Shown here in pieces: positions 32,985 through 42,700 of a DNA stretch of 64,000 bases; positions within the stretch are counted from its first letter, which is position 1; every line of letters begins with the position of its first letter. Under the pieces are notes generated by a model. That model ran no database searches. It was not told where the DNA came from and saw nothing but the letters and a program-made list of their open reading frames with translations. A program made the position numbers and the translations under genes. This DNA is from Cytophagales bacterium Alg240-R148. GTDB taxonomy: Bacteria; Bacteroidota; Bacteroidia; Cytophagales; Cyclobacteriaceae. Location of the stretch: contig LS999826.1 of the NCBI GenBank assembly GCA_900537185.1, positions 981,521 to 1,045,520 on the forward strand, written 5' to 3'.

Positions 32985-33776
32985 ATGAAGCAGTATTTAG
33001 ATTTGATGCAGGATATTTTGGACAATGGGTCCGAAAAAGGAGATAGAACAGGGACGGGCACACTGTCTGTTTTTGGAAGGCAATTGCGTTTCGATTTACA
33101 GAAAGGGTTTCCTTTGGTTACAACTAAAAAGCTTCATTTAAGGTCAATTATACACGAGTTGTTATGGTTTATGGCTGGTGATACCAATATCCAATACCTG
33201 AAAGATAACAAGGTTAGTATATGGGACGAATGGGCAGATGAAAATGGAAATTTAGGGCCTGTATATGGACACCAATGGCGCAGCTGGCCAACCCCCGATG
33301 GAAAAACTGTTGATCAAATTACCAATGTACTCAACAGTATTAAAAACAACCCCAATTCACGTCGGCACATAGTTAGCGCTTGGAACGTGGCTGATGTAGA
33401 CCACATGGCATTGCCTCCATGCCATGCACTGTTTCAGTTTTACGTAGCAGATGGCAAACTTTCTTGTCAGTTGTACCAACGCAGTGCTGATTACTTTCTT
33501 GGCGTACCCTTTAATATAGCGTCTTACGCCATGGTGGTGCATATGTTTGCACAACAAACTGGTTTGGAAGTAGGGGAGTTTGTTTGGACAGGAGGAGATG
33601 TACACCTGTATACCAATCATTTAGAACAAGCCAAAGAGCAATTGAGCCGCACGTGTAGACCTTTACCTCAATTGGAACTGAAACAAAGAGCCTCTTTGTT
33701 TGATTACGAATACGAAGATTTTAAAATTGTAAATTACGATCCTCATCCTTCCATAAAAGCGCCAATTGCTGTATAA
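32985..33776 (+). CDS. thyA: Thymidylate synthase
   Basis: A 263-residue protein, essentially E. coli length, starting [12 protein letters not shown] at ATG 32985; the frame extends to a GTG at 32925 that is not needed. Catalytic Cys lies in [30 protein letters not shown] and HLYTNHLEQ bind nucleotide, and [18 protein letters not shown] is the N-terminal phosphate loop. It methylates dUMP to dTMP using methylenetetrahydrofolate. Its last 56 bases overlap the 3' end of a convergent aminotransferase gene. No folA (dihydrofolate reductase) is adjacent. Confidence 0.97.
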   Translation: MKQYLDLMQDILDNGSEKGDRTGTGTLSVFGRQLRFDLQKGFPLVTTKKLHLRSIIHELLWFMAGDTNIQYLKDNKVSIWDEWADENGNLGPVYGHQWRSWPTPDGKTVDQITNVLNSIKNNPNSRRHIVSAWNVADVDHMALPPCHALFQFYVADGKLSCQLYQRSADYFLGVPFNIASYAMVVHMFAQQTGLEVGEFVWTGGDVHLYTNHLEQAKEQLSRTCRPLPQLELKQRASLFDYEYEDFKIVNYDPHPSIKAPIAV

Positions 33777-34602
33777 AACTATGTTGGGCGTCAAAATGAT
33801 GGTCGTCAATTTGCTTTATAACGTTAAGGCCAGCTACATTGCTCGTAAATACCAAGTCGGCTTTTACCATTGCTTGAAGAGAAAATAGCCCTGTTTGAAT
33901 GGAGATGGAGTGCATTTGGCAGTATCGAAGAATTACTTTGCGCATGGTGCCATCGATACAGCCACTGTCAAGAGAAGGGGTGTAGACTACCTTGTCTTTC
34001 ATCCACCAAATATTGGAAGCTCCAGCTTCACTTACATGCCCTTCTTGGTCTAGTAAAATAATTTCTTCGGCTTTTCTTTTATCCCGTTCTTGACCCGCCA
34101 AAACATAGGGCAAGGCACTAATAGTTTTTAGTGGCGATAATAAAGAATGGGTCAATTGAATTTTTTTAGAAACTACCGCTCGGATGGACGCAACTGCTTT
34201 AGGTTCCAATGCCTTGACAGTAAGCAACCAATTACATTCTGATTTGTTTGCCGCATACAACCCACCTGCTTTTCTCCAAATAATAAGCTTAACTCTGGTC
34301 GTTCGGGTATCGATGTGGTTGGCCTTTTTAAGTTCAGGTATGGCTTTTTCTAACTGTATTTGGTTCAGCGCATCAGTAGGCGTCAAACCCAAAACGTCGA
34401 AAGCGGTTTGCATTCTTTGCCAATGGGCCTTAAAATATCGAATGTGATTTTTATGGTGTACCATGGTCTCGAAAACACCATCTCCATAGTTCAATCCTCT
34501 ATTTTCTACTAAACAGGATGCATTTTTGGCAGCAACCAACTTGTTGTTGTACACCACATACTCCAACCGCTTATCTTTAGAATTAACTTTTTTATCAAGC
34601 AT
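33721..34602 (-). CDS. Class IV PLP-dependent aminotransferase / aminodeoxychorismate lyase-like
   Basis: A 293-residue fold-type IV PLP enzyme. [14 protein letters not shown], the probable Schiff-base lysine in [13 protein letters not shown], and the PLP-phosphate segment [21 protein letters not shown] are visible. These motifs are shared by branched-chain aminotransferase (IlvE), D-amino-acid aminotransferase and 4-amino-4-deoxychorismate lyase (PabC). The divergent N-terminus and modest length favour a PabC-like role in folate synthesis. The neighbouring folate-using thyA agrees but does not prove it. It starts at ATG 34602 and overlaps thyA tail-to-tail by 56 bp. Confidence 0.8.
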   Translation of the reverse strand: MLDKKVNSKDKRLEYVVYNNKLVAAKNASCLVENRGLNYGDGVFETMVHHKNHIRYFKAHWQRMQTAFDVLGLTPTDALNQIQLEKAIPELKKANHIDTRTTRVKLIIWRKAGGLYAANKSECNWLLTVKALEPKAVASIRAVVSKKIQLTHSLLSPLKTISALPYVLAGQERDKRKAEEIILLDQEGHVSEAGASNIWWMKDKVVYTPSLDSGCIDGTMRKVILRYCQMHSISIQTGLFSLQAMVKADLVFTSNVAGLNVIKQIDDHHFDAQHSFIQQLALLWKDEDRNLQF

Positions 34603-34691
34603 TTAGAACCTTTATATTGAATAATAACCACTTATAATTTTATAAATTGCCGCTGCAAATTAATTACTAATATTGAAAAGGAGAATTTAAA

Positions 34692-35369
34692 ATGGCTGAA
34701 AAAAGTAGTGTTTTTGATATGATAGGTCCTGTGATGATAGGCCCTTCCAGTTCGCATACCGCTGGTGTGGTAAGAATTGCACGGTCTGCGATACGGGTAA
34801 TTGGTGGAATTCCCGATGCTGCTGATATCACTTTTTACAATTCATTTGCCACAACTTATGAAGGGCATGGAAGTGATAGAGCGATTATCGCTGGGTTAAT
34901 GGATTTTAAAACAGACGATAAAAGAATCAGAGAAGCATTTGATCATGCAAAAGAACAGAAGTTGAAATATAAGTTTTCTTCTGTTGGCAATGCTTCTACT
35001 TTTCATCCAAACACCATTAAATTAAACCTAAAAAAAGGAGATAGAACCGTTGAGGTGATTGGTGAAAGTCGAGGAGGAGGCGTTATACGTATAGTAGAAA
35101 TAGATGGATTCAACTGTAACTTTACTTCTTCGGCGCACACAATAATTATAAAGGCAAATGATTTAAAAGGAAGTATTTCATTTGTCTCTGGCATAATTTC
35201 TCAAGACGATAGCAATATTGCAACGATGTCGGTTTCGAGAAAGGGGAAAAATCAGGAGGCATGTCATGTAATTGAGATGGACTCAGAATTAAGAGAAGAA
35301 ACATTGAATTATTTAAAAAGTATTTCCTGGGTGAAAGAAGTAATTTATATCCCAGTAATAGAGAATTAG
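34692..35369 (+). CDS. sdaAB: L-serine ammonia-lyase, iron-sulfur-dependent, beta subunit
   Basis: A 225-residue protein with the SDH beta signature FDMIGPVMIGPSSSHTAGVVRIA and a C-terminal ACT-like domain (about 150-225, ISFVSGIISQDDSNIATMSVSRKGK). Together with an alpha subunit that holds the 4Fe-4S cluster, it deaminates L-serine to pyruvate. The alpha subunit is not in this window. A GGAG Shine-Dalgarno-like sequence lies just upstream of ATG 34692, unusual in this region. It precedes the TolC-type gene by 17 bp, perhaps cotranscribed. Confidence 0.92.
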   Translation: MAEKSSVFDMIGPVMIGPSSSHTAGVVRIARSAIRVIGGIPDAADITFYNSFATTYEGHGSDRAIIAGLMDFKTDDKRIREAFDHAKEQKLKYKFSSVGNASTFHPNTIKLNLKKGDRTVEVIGESRGGGVIRIVEIDGFNCNFTSSAHTIIIKANDLKGSISFVSGIISQDDSNIATMSVSRKGKNQEACHVIEMDSELREETLNYLKSISWVKEVIYIPVIEN

Positions 35370-35386
35370 AACACAATTTGAACTGT

Positions 35387-36862
35387 ATGAAGAAAATTAA
35401 CCTGCTCCTGCTCTTTTTAATGGCTGGATTTATTTCAAACGCTCAAGACAACAATGCGTGGACATTGCAGCGCTGTGTAGACCATGCATTGGTTAACAGT
35501 CTGGACGTTCAATCCAGCGAACTTCAGTTGCAAACTTCTGAAGTAAACTACAAGGATACTAAGTATGACCTGTTGCCTACATTTAATGTCGGTGGAGGAA
35601 CTGGGTTTAATTGGGGGCGTACCATTGACCCAACAACCAACTTGTTTAGAACCGACCGTACTTACACAGCCAATGCTGGTGCTAACTTGGGCCTTTCCTT
35701 GTTTGGTGGTATGAGAAAACAGAACACCATAAAACAAAGTCAGTACAATTACCTTTCTCAACAAAACAATCTGCAAACAACCAAAAACAACGTGTTGCTT
35801 ACGGTAGTTGCCAATTATACCAATGTGGTGTTCAATATGGAGTTGCTGAAAACAGCCGAGCTTCAATTAAAAAACACCCAGGAACAGGTGGCGATAATGG
35901 AAAAAAGAGCTGCTGCAGGTGCGGTGGCTAAAACGGAGTTGTTGAATTTACAAGCTACTTTGGCTAGCAACGAAGTGTCAGTTGTTACCCAAGAAAACAA
36001 TTACGCATTGTCCGTATTGCAATTGAAGCAAGCGCTTCAAATTCCTACAGAAGAAACATTTGAAGTAGTAATTCCTGAAATTAGCTTGGTACGCGATGAT
36101 GTTTTGGATAAAAGTGCCGATGATGTTTTTAAGGAAGCAGAAATGGTAATGCCAGAAATTAAAAGTGTAGATTATAGTGTGCAAAGTGCCGAGTATGGTG
36201 TGAAAGTAGCGAAAGCAGCTTATTACCCTACCTTGACAGCCAGTTTGAATATTAATACTTACTATTCGGATAGAGCGAAAACTTTGTTTAGAACTGGAGT
36301 TTTAGAAAACGTCACTTTTCCGGATCCAGAGAATCCAACCAGCAACATCCAAGCATATGAGCAGTTGAAGTATTCTCAAGTACACGATAACGACTATTTT
36401 TTACCAGTACAAAGAGAAATTACAGAATTGCAGGACGTTTCATTCAATCAGCAAGTAAATGACAATATTGGCCGTTCTTTAAGTGTGAACTTAAATATCC
36501 CAATATTCAATGGATTCAATGCTAGAACATCCAAACAGCGTGCTACAATTCAAAAACAACAAGCGGAAATTACAGCACAGAAACAAAGAAATACATTAAG
36601 GCAAAGCATCGAACAGGCAATGAACGATGTGAAAGCGGCTGAAAAATCTTATGAATCTCTTCAAAAGCAGTTAGAAGCTAGGGAAGAAGCTTTTAGAGTA
36701 ATGAAATTGCGTCAAGAAAATGGTTCTGCCAATGCTACTGACTTTCAAATTGCTCAAAACGATTTGTTAAGAGCCCAATCCGATTTTCTCAGAGCGAAAT
36801 ACGATTATATATTTAAACTTAAAATACTAGACTTTTATCAGGGTAAACCGATTGAATTTTAA
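35387..36862 (+). CDS. TolC-family outer-membrane efflux channel
   Basis: A 491-residue protein with a signal peptide (MKKINLLLLFLMAGFISNAQ) and two long helical-hairpin repeats. Motifs include LQRCVDHALVNSLDVQSSELQLQ, YDLLPTFNVGGGTGFNWG, AYYPTLTASLNINTYY and VNLNIPIFNGFNARTSKQRA. It forms the trimeric outer-membrane duct of a tripartite exporter or Type I secretion system. It is followed after 14 bp by its probable adaptor. The frame runs to a TTG at 35378, but ATG 35387 gives the normal signal peptide. Confidence 0.93.
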   Translation: MKKINLLLLFLMAGFISNAQDNNAWTLQRCVDHALVNSLDVQSSELQLQTSEVNYKDTKYDLLPTFNVGGGTGFNWGRTIDPTTNLFRTDRTYTANAGANLGLSLFGGMRKQNTIKQSQYNYLSQQNNLQTTKNNVLLTVVANYTNVVFNMELLKTAELQLKNTQEQVAIMEKRAAAGAVAKTELLNLQATLASNEVSVVTQENNYALSVLQLKQALQIPTEETFEVVIPEISLVRDDVLDKSADDVFKEAEMVMPEIKSVDYSVQSAEYGVKVAKAAYYPTLTASLNINTYYSDRAKTLFRTGVLENVTFPDPENPTSNIQAYEQLKYSQVHDNDYFLPVQREITELQDVSFNQQVNDNIGRSLSVNLNIPIFNGFNARTSKQRATIQKQQAEITAQKQRNTLRQSIEQAMNDVKAAEKSYESLQKQLEAREEAFRVMKLRQENGSANATDFQIAQNDLLRAQSDFLRAKYDYIFKLKILDFYQGKPIEF

Positions 36863-36876
36863 AAATCAACAGAACT

Positions 36877-38313
36877 ATGGCTAAAACAATACAAAGAAAA
36901 AAGCGTAAAAAGTCCAATAAAGGATTGTATATAATATTGGCTGTTGTGGTGGTTTTAATCGCAGCAATAGTCATGATAAAAGGAGGTAAAGACAAAGAAA
37001 TTACAGTCGATCTTGATACCGCTAAAAAATCAACTATTATAGAGACGGTAAGTGCTTCAGGCATGATTCAGCCAGTTATCGAGGTGAAATTAAGCCCGGA
37101 TGTTGCTGGTGAAATTATCCAATTAAATGTAGCCGAAGGAGATTCTGTTGGCGCAGGCCAATTGCTGGTTAAAATCAGACCCGACAACTGGATCAATGCC
37201 TTAGAAAGAGCCAGAGCATCTTTGAACCAACAAAAAGCAAACTTAGCTTCTTCCAAAGCTGGATTAAAACGGGCAGAAGCCAATTTCGAAAGATTGGAAA
37301 ACGATTACAACAGACAGAAGAAGTTACACGATCAAGGGGTTATTTCTGAAGCAGATTTCCAGATGGCAGAGCAAAATTTTAAGGTTGGGCAAAATGATCT
37401 TGAGTCTGCCAGACAAAATGTTATTGCAGCCAACCATATAGTTAGTAGTAGTGCGGCAACCGTTAGTGAAGCGAATGAAAATGTTCGATTGACCAGTGTT
37501 TTTTCTCCAACAGGTGGCATTGTTTCCAAACTCAGCGTAGAAAAAGGGGAAAGAGTTGTAGGAACCAATCAAATGGCAGGAACAGAAATGTTAAGGATTG
37601 CTGATTTGAACAAAATGGAGGTTCGAGTAAATGTCAATGAAAATGATATCATTCGGGTTGGAGTAGGCGATACTGCTGAAATTGATGTGGATTCCTATGC
37701 ACATTTGGATAAAAAATTCAAAGGAGTTGTAACTGCTATTGCCAATACAGCCAACGACAAAGCTTCAGCGGATGCGATTACTGAATTTGAAGTAAAAGTT
37801 AAAATATTAAATTCTTCTTATTCGGATTTAATGGCAAAAGGTAACAAGTATCCTTTTAGACCAGGTATGACTGCCTCAGTTGATATTGTTACAGAAAGAA
37901 AAGATGAAATTCTTTCCGTACCACTTGCGGCGGTAACTACTAGAACCAAGTCTCAAATAGAAGCCAAACCTGGAGAAGGTAGGGCAAAAGGCAATTTCAA
38001 AGGAGAAGGTGCTGGAAAAGACAAAAAGAAAAAAGAAGAGCCTAAAGAAGTGGTATTTATCCTTGAAGATGGTAAAACGCAGGCTGTTGAGGTAAAAACT
38101 GGTATCAGTGATTATGACAACATAGAAATATTAAGTGGTTTGAAAGATGGACAAAAAATAGTTGTAGGCCCATTTTTGGCTATATCCAAAAGGTTGAAAA
38201 ATGGGGATGCTGTTAAGTCTTCCAAACCAGAAGACAATGAGAAACCAGAAGATACAGGAGAAGAAACAGAGGCGGAAGAGGCCGAAGATAGTGACGAGGA
38301 GTCAGAAGATTAA
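36877..38313 (+). CDS. HlyD/MacA-type periplasmic adaptor of a tripartite efflux pump
   Basis: A 478-residue membrane-fusion protein: basic N-terminus, one membrane helix (about 17-36), lipoyl-like halves (about 65-110 and 205-245), a helical hairpin (about 110-200), beta-barrel domains and a membrane-proximal domain. Two parts are unusual. A Lys/Gly/Glu-rich insert (GKDKKKKEEPKE, about 365-390) interrupts the last domain, and the final 30 residues are almost all Asp/Glu/Ser/Pro. The inner-membrane pump (MacB-like ABC or RND) should follow but does not; a terminator and a convergent gene come next. Confidence 0.92.
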   Translation: MAKTIQRKKRKKSNKGLYIILAVVVVLIAAIVMIKGGKDKEITVDLDTAKKSTIIETVSASGMIQPVIEVKLSPDVAGEIIQLNVAEGDSVGAGQLLVKIRPDNWINALERARASLNQQKANLASSKAGLKRAEANFERLENDYNRQKKLHDQGVISEADFQMAEQNFKVGQNDLESARQNVIAANHIVSSSAATVSEANENVRLTSVFSPTGGIVSKLSVEKGERVVGTNQMAGTEMLRIADLNKMEVRVNVNENDIIRVGVGDTAEIDVDSYAHLDKKFKGVVTAIANTANDKASADAITEFEVKVKILNSSYSDLMAKGNKYPFRPGMTASVDIVTERKDEILSVPLAAVTTRTKSQIEAKPGEGRAKGNFKGEGAGKDKKKKEEPKEVVFILEDGKTQAVEVKTGISDYDNIEILSGLKDGQKIVVGPFLAISKRLKNGDAVKSSKPEDNEKPEDTGEETEAEEAEDSDEESED

Positions 38314-38316
38314 AAA

Positions 38317-38350
38317 TAAAAAAGGCCTTTGCAAAAAGGCCTTTTTTTTT
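38317..38350. terminator. Bidirectional intrinsic terminator
   Basis: AAGGCCTTT/AAAGGCCTT stem around a short loop, with A-run on the left and ten T on the right. It ends both the adaptor gene (+) and the MoeB-rhodanese gene (-). Confidence 0.87.
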
Positions 38351-39476
38351 AATATTTTTGAACGCTGGAATCAATTTCATCTGACCAAGCCAAAATTCCT
38401 CCTTTTAAGTTGTACAGGTTATCAAAGCCGTGTTTTTGATTCAAGTAATTAATTACATTTCCGCTGCGTGCGCCGCTTCTACAATGTACCACTACCTGCT
38501 TGTCCTTGGATATTTTATCAATGTTTTGTTCAATATCTCCCATAGGAATAAGTTCGCCTGCAATATTGGCCAAGTCAAACTCATGTTGTTCTCTCACATC
38601 AATTAATTGAAAATCGGTGCCTTCATCCATTAAGGCCTTTAATTCTTGAACAGTAACTTCTTTCATAGTATTGGTTTCATTTATAGTTATATCACAATTT
38701 TCTTCATAATCCCCAAGTGCTTCTATCGCTATCCCGGTCTTTTTGATTTTAATAGTATGCGTACTAAAACTTAATGCGTCAAATATAAACAATTTGCCAG
38801 AAAGACTGGATCCAATACCGGTGAGAACTTTGATGGCTTCGGATGCTTGCATGCTTCCAATAATACCAGGAAGTACACCCAGTACACCTCCCTCCGCACA
38901 GTTAGGAACGGCCGAAGCAGGTGGTGCCTCCGGGAAAATATCTCTGTAGTTTGGACCGATTTCTCCTCCATTTGTTTGATTAAACACGCTAACCTGGCCT
39001 TCAAACCTAAATATAGACCCATAGATATAAGGTTTCTTTAGTAATACACAAGCATCATTAGTCAGGTAACGGGTTGGGAAATTGTCGGTACCATCTACTA
39101 CAAGGTCATAGGGAGCCACCATTTCCATGATGTTTTCTTTTACGAGTCTGGTGCGGTAAACGGTCAGTTGAACATTGGGGTTGAGTTGGGCAATTCGGGC
39201 AGCAGATTGCTCCGCTTTTGATTTTCCGATATCTTCGGTATTGTACATTACTTGGCGCTGCAAATTGGAAGCCTCTACAACATCATCATCCACAATGCCA
39301 ATTTCTCCAACACCTGCTGCTGCTAAATACAACAGTACCGGTGCCCCGAGGCCTCCGGCACCCACAACCAGCACCTTGCTTTGTTTTAATTTAATTTGAC
39401 CTTCTGTTCCAAACTCCGGTAAGTTGAAGTGTCTGGAATATCTTAAAAGTTCTTCTTGAGTTAAAGAAGTTTCCAT
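38349..39476 (-). CDS. MoeB/ThiF-type adenylyltransferase fused to a rhodanese domain
   Basis: A 375-residue protein counted from ATG 39476. Residues about 8-245 are an E1-like ThiF domain with the nucleotide-binding VLVVGAGGLGAPVLLYLAAAG, the adenylation-site Asp in DGTDNFPTRYL, and VPNCAEGGVLGVLPG. Residues about 270-375 are a rhodanese domain with active-site CRSGAR. The fused enzyme adenylates a small sulfur carrier (MoaD- or ThiS-like) and supplies the sulfur. The CxxC zinc pairs of E. coli MoeB are not visible. No molybdopterin or thiamine gene is nearby, so the carrier is unknown. The frame extends to a TTG at 39533; ATG 39476 is preferred. Confidence 0.9.
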   Translation of the reverse strand: METSLTQEELLRYSRHFNLPEFGTEGQIKLKQSKVLVVGAGGLGAPVLLYLAAAGVGEIGIVDDDVVEASNLQRQVMYNTEDIGKSKAEQSAARIAQLNPNVQLTVYRTRLVKENIMEMVAPYDLVVDGTDNFPTRYLTNDACVLLKKPYIYGSIFRFEGQVSVFNQTNGGEIGPNYRDIFPEAPPASAVPNCAEGGVLGVLPGIIGSMQASEAIKVLTGIGSSLSGKLFIFDALSFSTHTIKIKKTGIAIEALGDYEENCDITINETNTMKEVTVQELKALMDEGTDFQLIDVREQHEFDLANIAGELIPMGDIEQNIDKISKDKQVVVHCRSGARSGNVINYLNQKHGFDNLYNLKGGILAWSDEIDSSVQKY

Positions 39477-39778
39477 ATCTAAAATTTTTGTAAAGTTATC
39501 TAAAAACAAATTAACTGAAAGGTTGGTTTGCAAATTTTCAATTACATTCTATTTTTTAGGTCTGTTTTTAAATATTTTAAAATAATGCCCCTATTTTATG
39601 AAAATATTAAATATATGATCTTCGTTTTGCGATATATTTATTAAAACAAGATTATTTTTGTATATTTGTAAAACAATTTAATGCGCCTTCCGAAATTGTA
39701 AAGACTTTAACCGTCGCCATACACCCTATTGTCGACGGGTAGTTTAAATCATTTACCTACAACTTTAAGCAACGGCTT
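39477..39778. other. Divergent promoter region and gltB leader
   Basis: AT-rich, no credible protein gene. It contains the tandem -7 boxes at 39653-39668 and a hairpin (CCGTCG 39711-39716 with CGACGG 39733-39738) in the transcribed leader of gltB. Confidence 0.5.
39653..39668 (+). promoter_or_regulatory. Tandem -7 boxes of the gltBD operon
   Basis: Two abutting exact TAnnTTTG matches, TATTTTTG (39653-39660) and TATATTTG (39661-39668). A TTTG at 39626-39629 lies 23 bases before the first. The leader would be about 105 nt. Confidence 0.55.
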
Positions 39779-42700
39779 ATGAAGAAAAGCAACTCAATGT
39801 ACTGTGCTCAGTTAGAGCATGACTCCTGTGGAATTGGATTTATAGCAAACCTAAATGGTGAAAAAGAACATGCTATAGTAAGTGATTCGCTCAAGATGTT
39901 AGCGAATATGGAACATAGAGGTGGATGCGGTGCTGATGGAAAAACGGGTGATGGTGCAGGAGTGCTTACCCAAATTCCATTTGAGTTCCTTCGTAGCGAA
40001 TTAAGTAAAAAACAACTTGACCTTCCCAGCCAGGGAGAGTTTGGAACGGGTCTGGTTTTTTTCCATGTACCGGATGACCAGCTTATAGCGGTAAAAGAAC
40101 TGATGTTCCAAACTGCAGAGAAGATTGGACTAGAAATATTTCACTACCGCCAAGTGCCAGTCGACATCGATGCTGTGGGTGTTACTGCAGCTTCAACTGC
40201 GCCTTTAATAGAGCAAGTTTTCATAAAAGGCGCTTCTGAAGAGGTGCTAGAAAGGAAACTTTTTATTTTCAGAAAATTTGTAGAAAAAGCAATAAAAGAA
40301 AACTTTAAAGACTCAGAAATATATTTCCCAAGTCTTTCTGGGAAAACCATTGTTTATAAAGGACAATTCAGGACAGACCAAGTAGACCAGTTTTATTTGG
40401 ATTTACAAAACGATGCCTACAAGTCTCAATTTGCCATTATTCATTCTAGGTTTTCTACAAATACATTTCCAAAGTGGAAATTGGCCCAACCTTTCAGGTT
40501 TATAGCCCACAATGGCGAGATCAATACCATTCGCGGCAATGTAAATAAAATGTCTGCCAAGGAGGCTTTCATGGCTTCTGATAACTTTACACCGGAAGAA
40601 CTTCAAATGATTTTCCCTGTGTGTGATCCTGAGAACTCGGATTCAGCCAATTTGGATTCTATAATTGAACTTTTGGTGTTATCAGGAAGATCCATAGAGG
40701 AAACCATGCTTTTGCTGGTTCCTGAAGCTTGGCAAGATAATGAGAACATGGACAAGGGTATGAAGGCCTTTTACAAGTACTTTGCAACAATTATGGAACC
40801 TTGGGATGGGCCCGCATCCATCTCTTTTACAGATGGTAAAAAAATTGGGGCCCGTTTGGATCGCAATGGTTTGAGACCTTCTCGATACTGCATAACCAAG
40901 AGCGGTAGGGTCATTATGTCTTCCGAAGCAGGTTCACTGAAAGTACCTCAAGAAGATATCGTGTTCAGAGAAAGATTGCAGCCGGGCAAAATTTTTGTAG
41001 CGGATTTAGAAACAGGTAAAATCATCACGGATAAAGAAGTAAAGTCGTGGTTGAAAAAGAAAAACCCATACCAACAATGGATTAGGGATTACAGGGTAAA
41101 ACTGAGGTTAATAGAACAACCAGATAACAAACCAGTTTTGATTTCCAATGGTGAATTGTTGGCAGCACAGAAGCTTTTTGGGATTACCAGAGAGGATGAA
41201 AAGAAAATTCTTTCCGCTATGGCGGAATCGGGAACCGAGCCATTGGGTTCTATGGGCATAGATGCCCCATTGGCAGCACTTTCTGAAAACAGCCAACATG
41301 TTTCCAGTTATTTTAAGCAGTTGTTTGCACAAGTATCCAATCCACCCATTGATCCAATCCGAGAGCGTTTGGTGATGTCGTTGTTTACCCAAGTTGGAAA
41401 ATCAGGGAATATTTTAGAGAATGACCCCGAGCACTGCAGACAGTTGCACATATCACAACCAGTGTTGTCTTGGGCGGACTTTGAAAACATTCAAAGATTG
41501 GAAGACAGAGGTTTTGTTTCGGCAAAAGTGTATTGTCATTTTGATTTGTCAAAAGGTGAAACACTAGAGGCAGCGATTTTAAAAGTTTGTGAAAAAGCAG
41601 AAAAACGCATCAATGAAGGAGCCAATGTTCTAATTTTATCCGATAAAGGGTATTCTGAGAATAAAGTGCCCATACCTTCTTTGTTGTTTACTGGTGCTGT
41701 ACACCACTACCTTACAGAAAAAAATATAAGGGCCAATGCAGGAATTGTTGTGGAGGCAGGAGATTGCTGGGAAACCCACCACTTTGCTACATTAGCGGGT
41801 TACGGAGCAGCGGCTGTTTATCCTTACATGGCATTCGATACATTGGAAAATTTATACAATTCAAATGCAATCCAGCAAGCTACAAGCTTGAACAAAGCAT
41901 TTAGAAATTATACAAAGGCCATCAATTACGGGTTGTTGAAGATCATGTCTAAAATGGGCATATCCACCTTGCAGTCCTATCAAAGCGCACAAATATTTGA
42001 GATTGTTGGCTTAAATGAATCCGTAGTGGAACAGTGTTTTAAAGGCACGGTATCTAGAATTAAAGGACTGGGATATGACGCACTTCAAAAAGAGGTGATG
42101 GCCAAACATGCTTTTGCCTATTCTACTTCCAACTACCCAATTGAGTTTGGTGGGGTATACCAGTGGAATAGAAGGGGGGAGAAACATTTGTTTAACCCTG
42201 AAACCATTCACTTACTTCAAAAATCAACAAAATTAAACGATTATCAGCTCTACAAAAAGTACGCTGAAAAAATTAACAACCAGGGTGCTGGTCCTGTGAC
42301 CCTAAGAGGACTGTTTAGGTTTAGGAAGGCAGCACCGGTACCAATAGAAGAAGTTGAAACTGTAGAAAGTATTTATAAAAGGTTTGCTACCGGTGCAATG
42401 TCTTTTGGTTCCATTTCCTACGAGGCCCATTCTACCTTGGCTGTAGCCATGAATAGAATAGGTGGAAAAAGCAATAGCGGTGAAGGAGGGGAAGACGAAT
42501 CGAGATTCACTAAAAAAGAAAATGGAGATTGGGAAAGGTCTGCCATCAAACAAGTGGCTTCAGGCCGCTTTGGGGTAACCTCCAACTACCTAGCCAATGC
42601 AGAAGAAATTCAGATAAAAATGGCTCAAGGTGCCAAACCTGGAGAAGGAGGGCAACTTCCTGGCCATAAGGTAGACAACTGGATTGGAAGAGTAAGAAAT

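Noticed and set aside
39681-39701. Six-codon frame (MRLPKL) in the gltB leader as a leader peptide
   Set aside because: It has no run of Glu or Gln codons and no terminator follows, so there is no attenuation logic.
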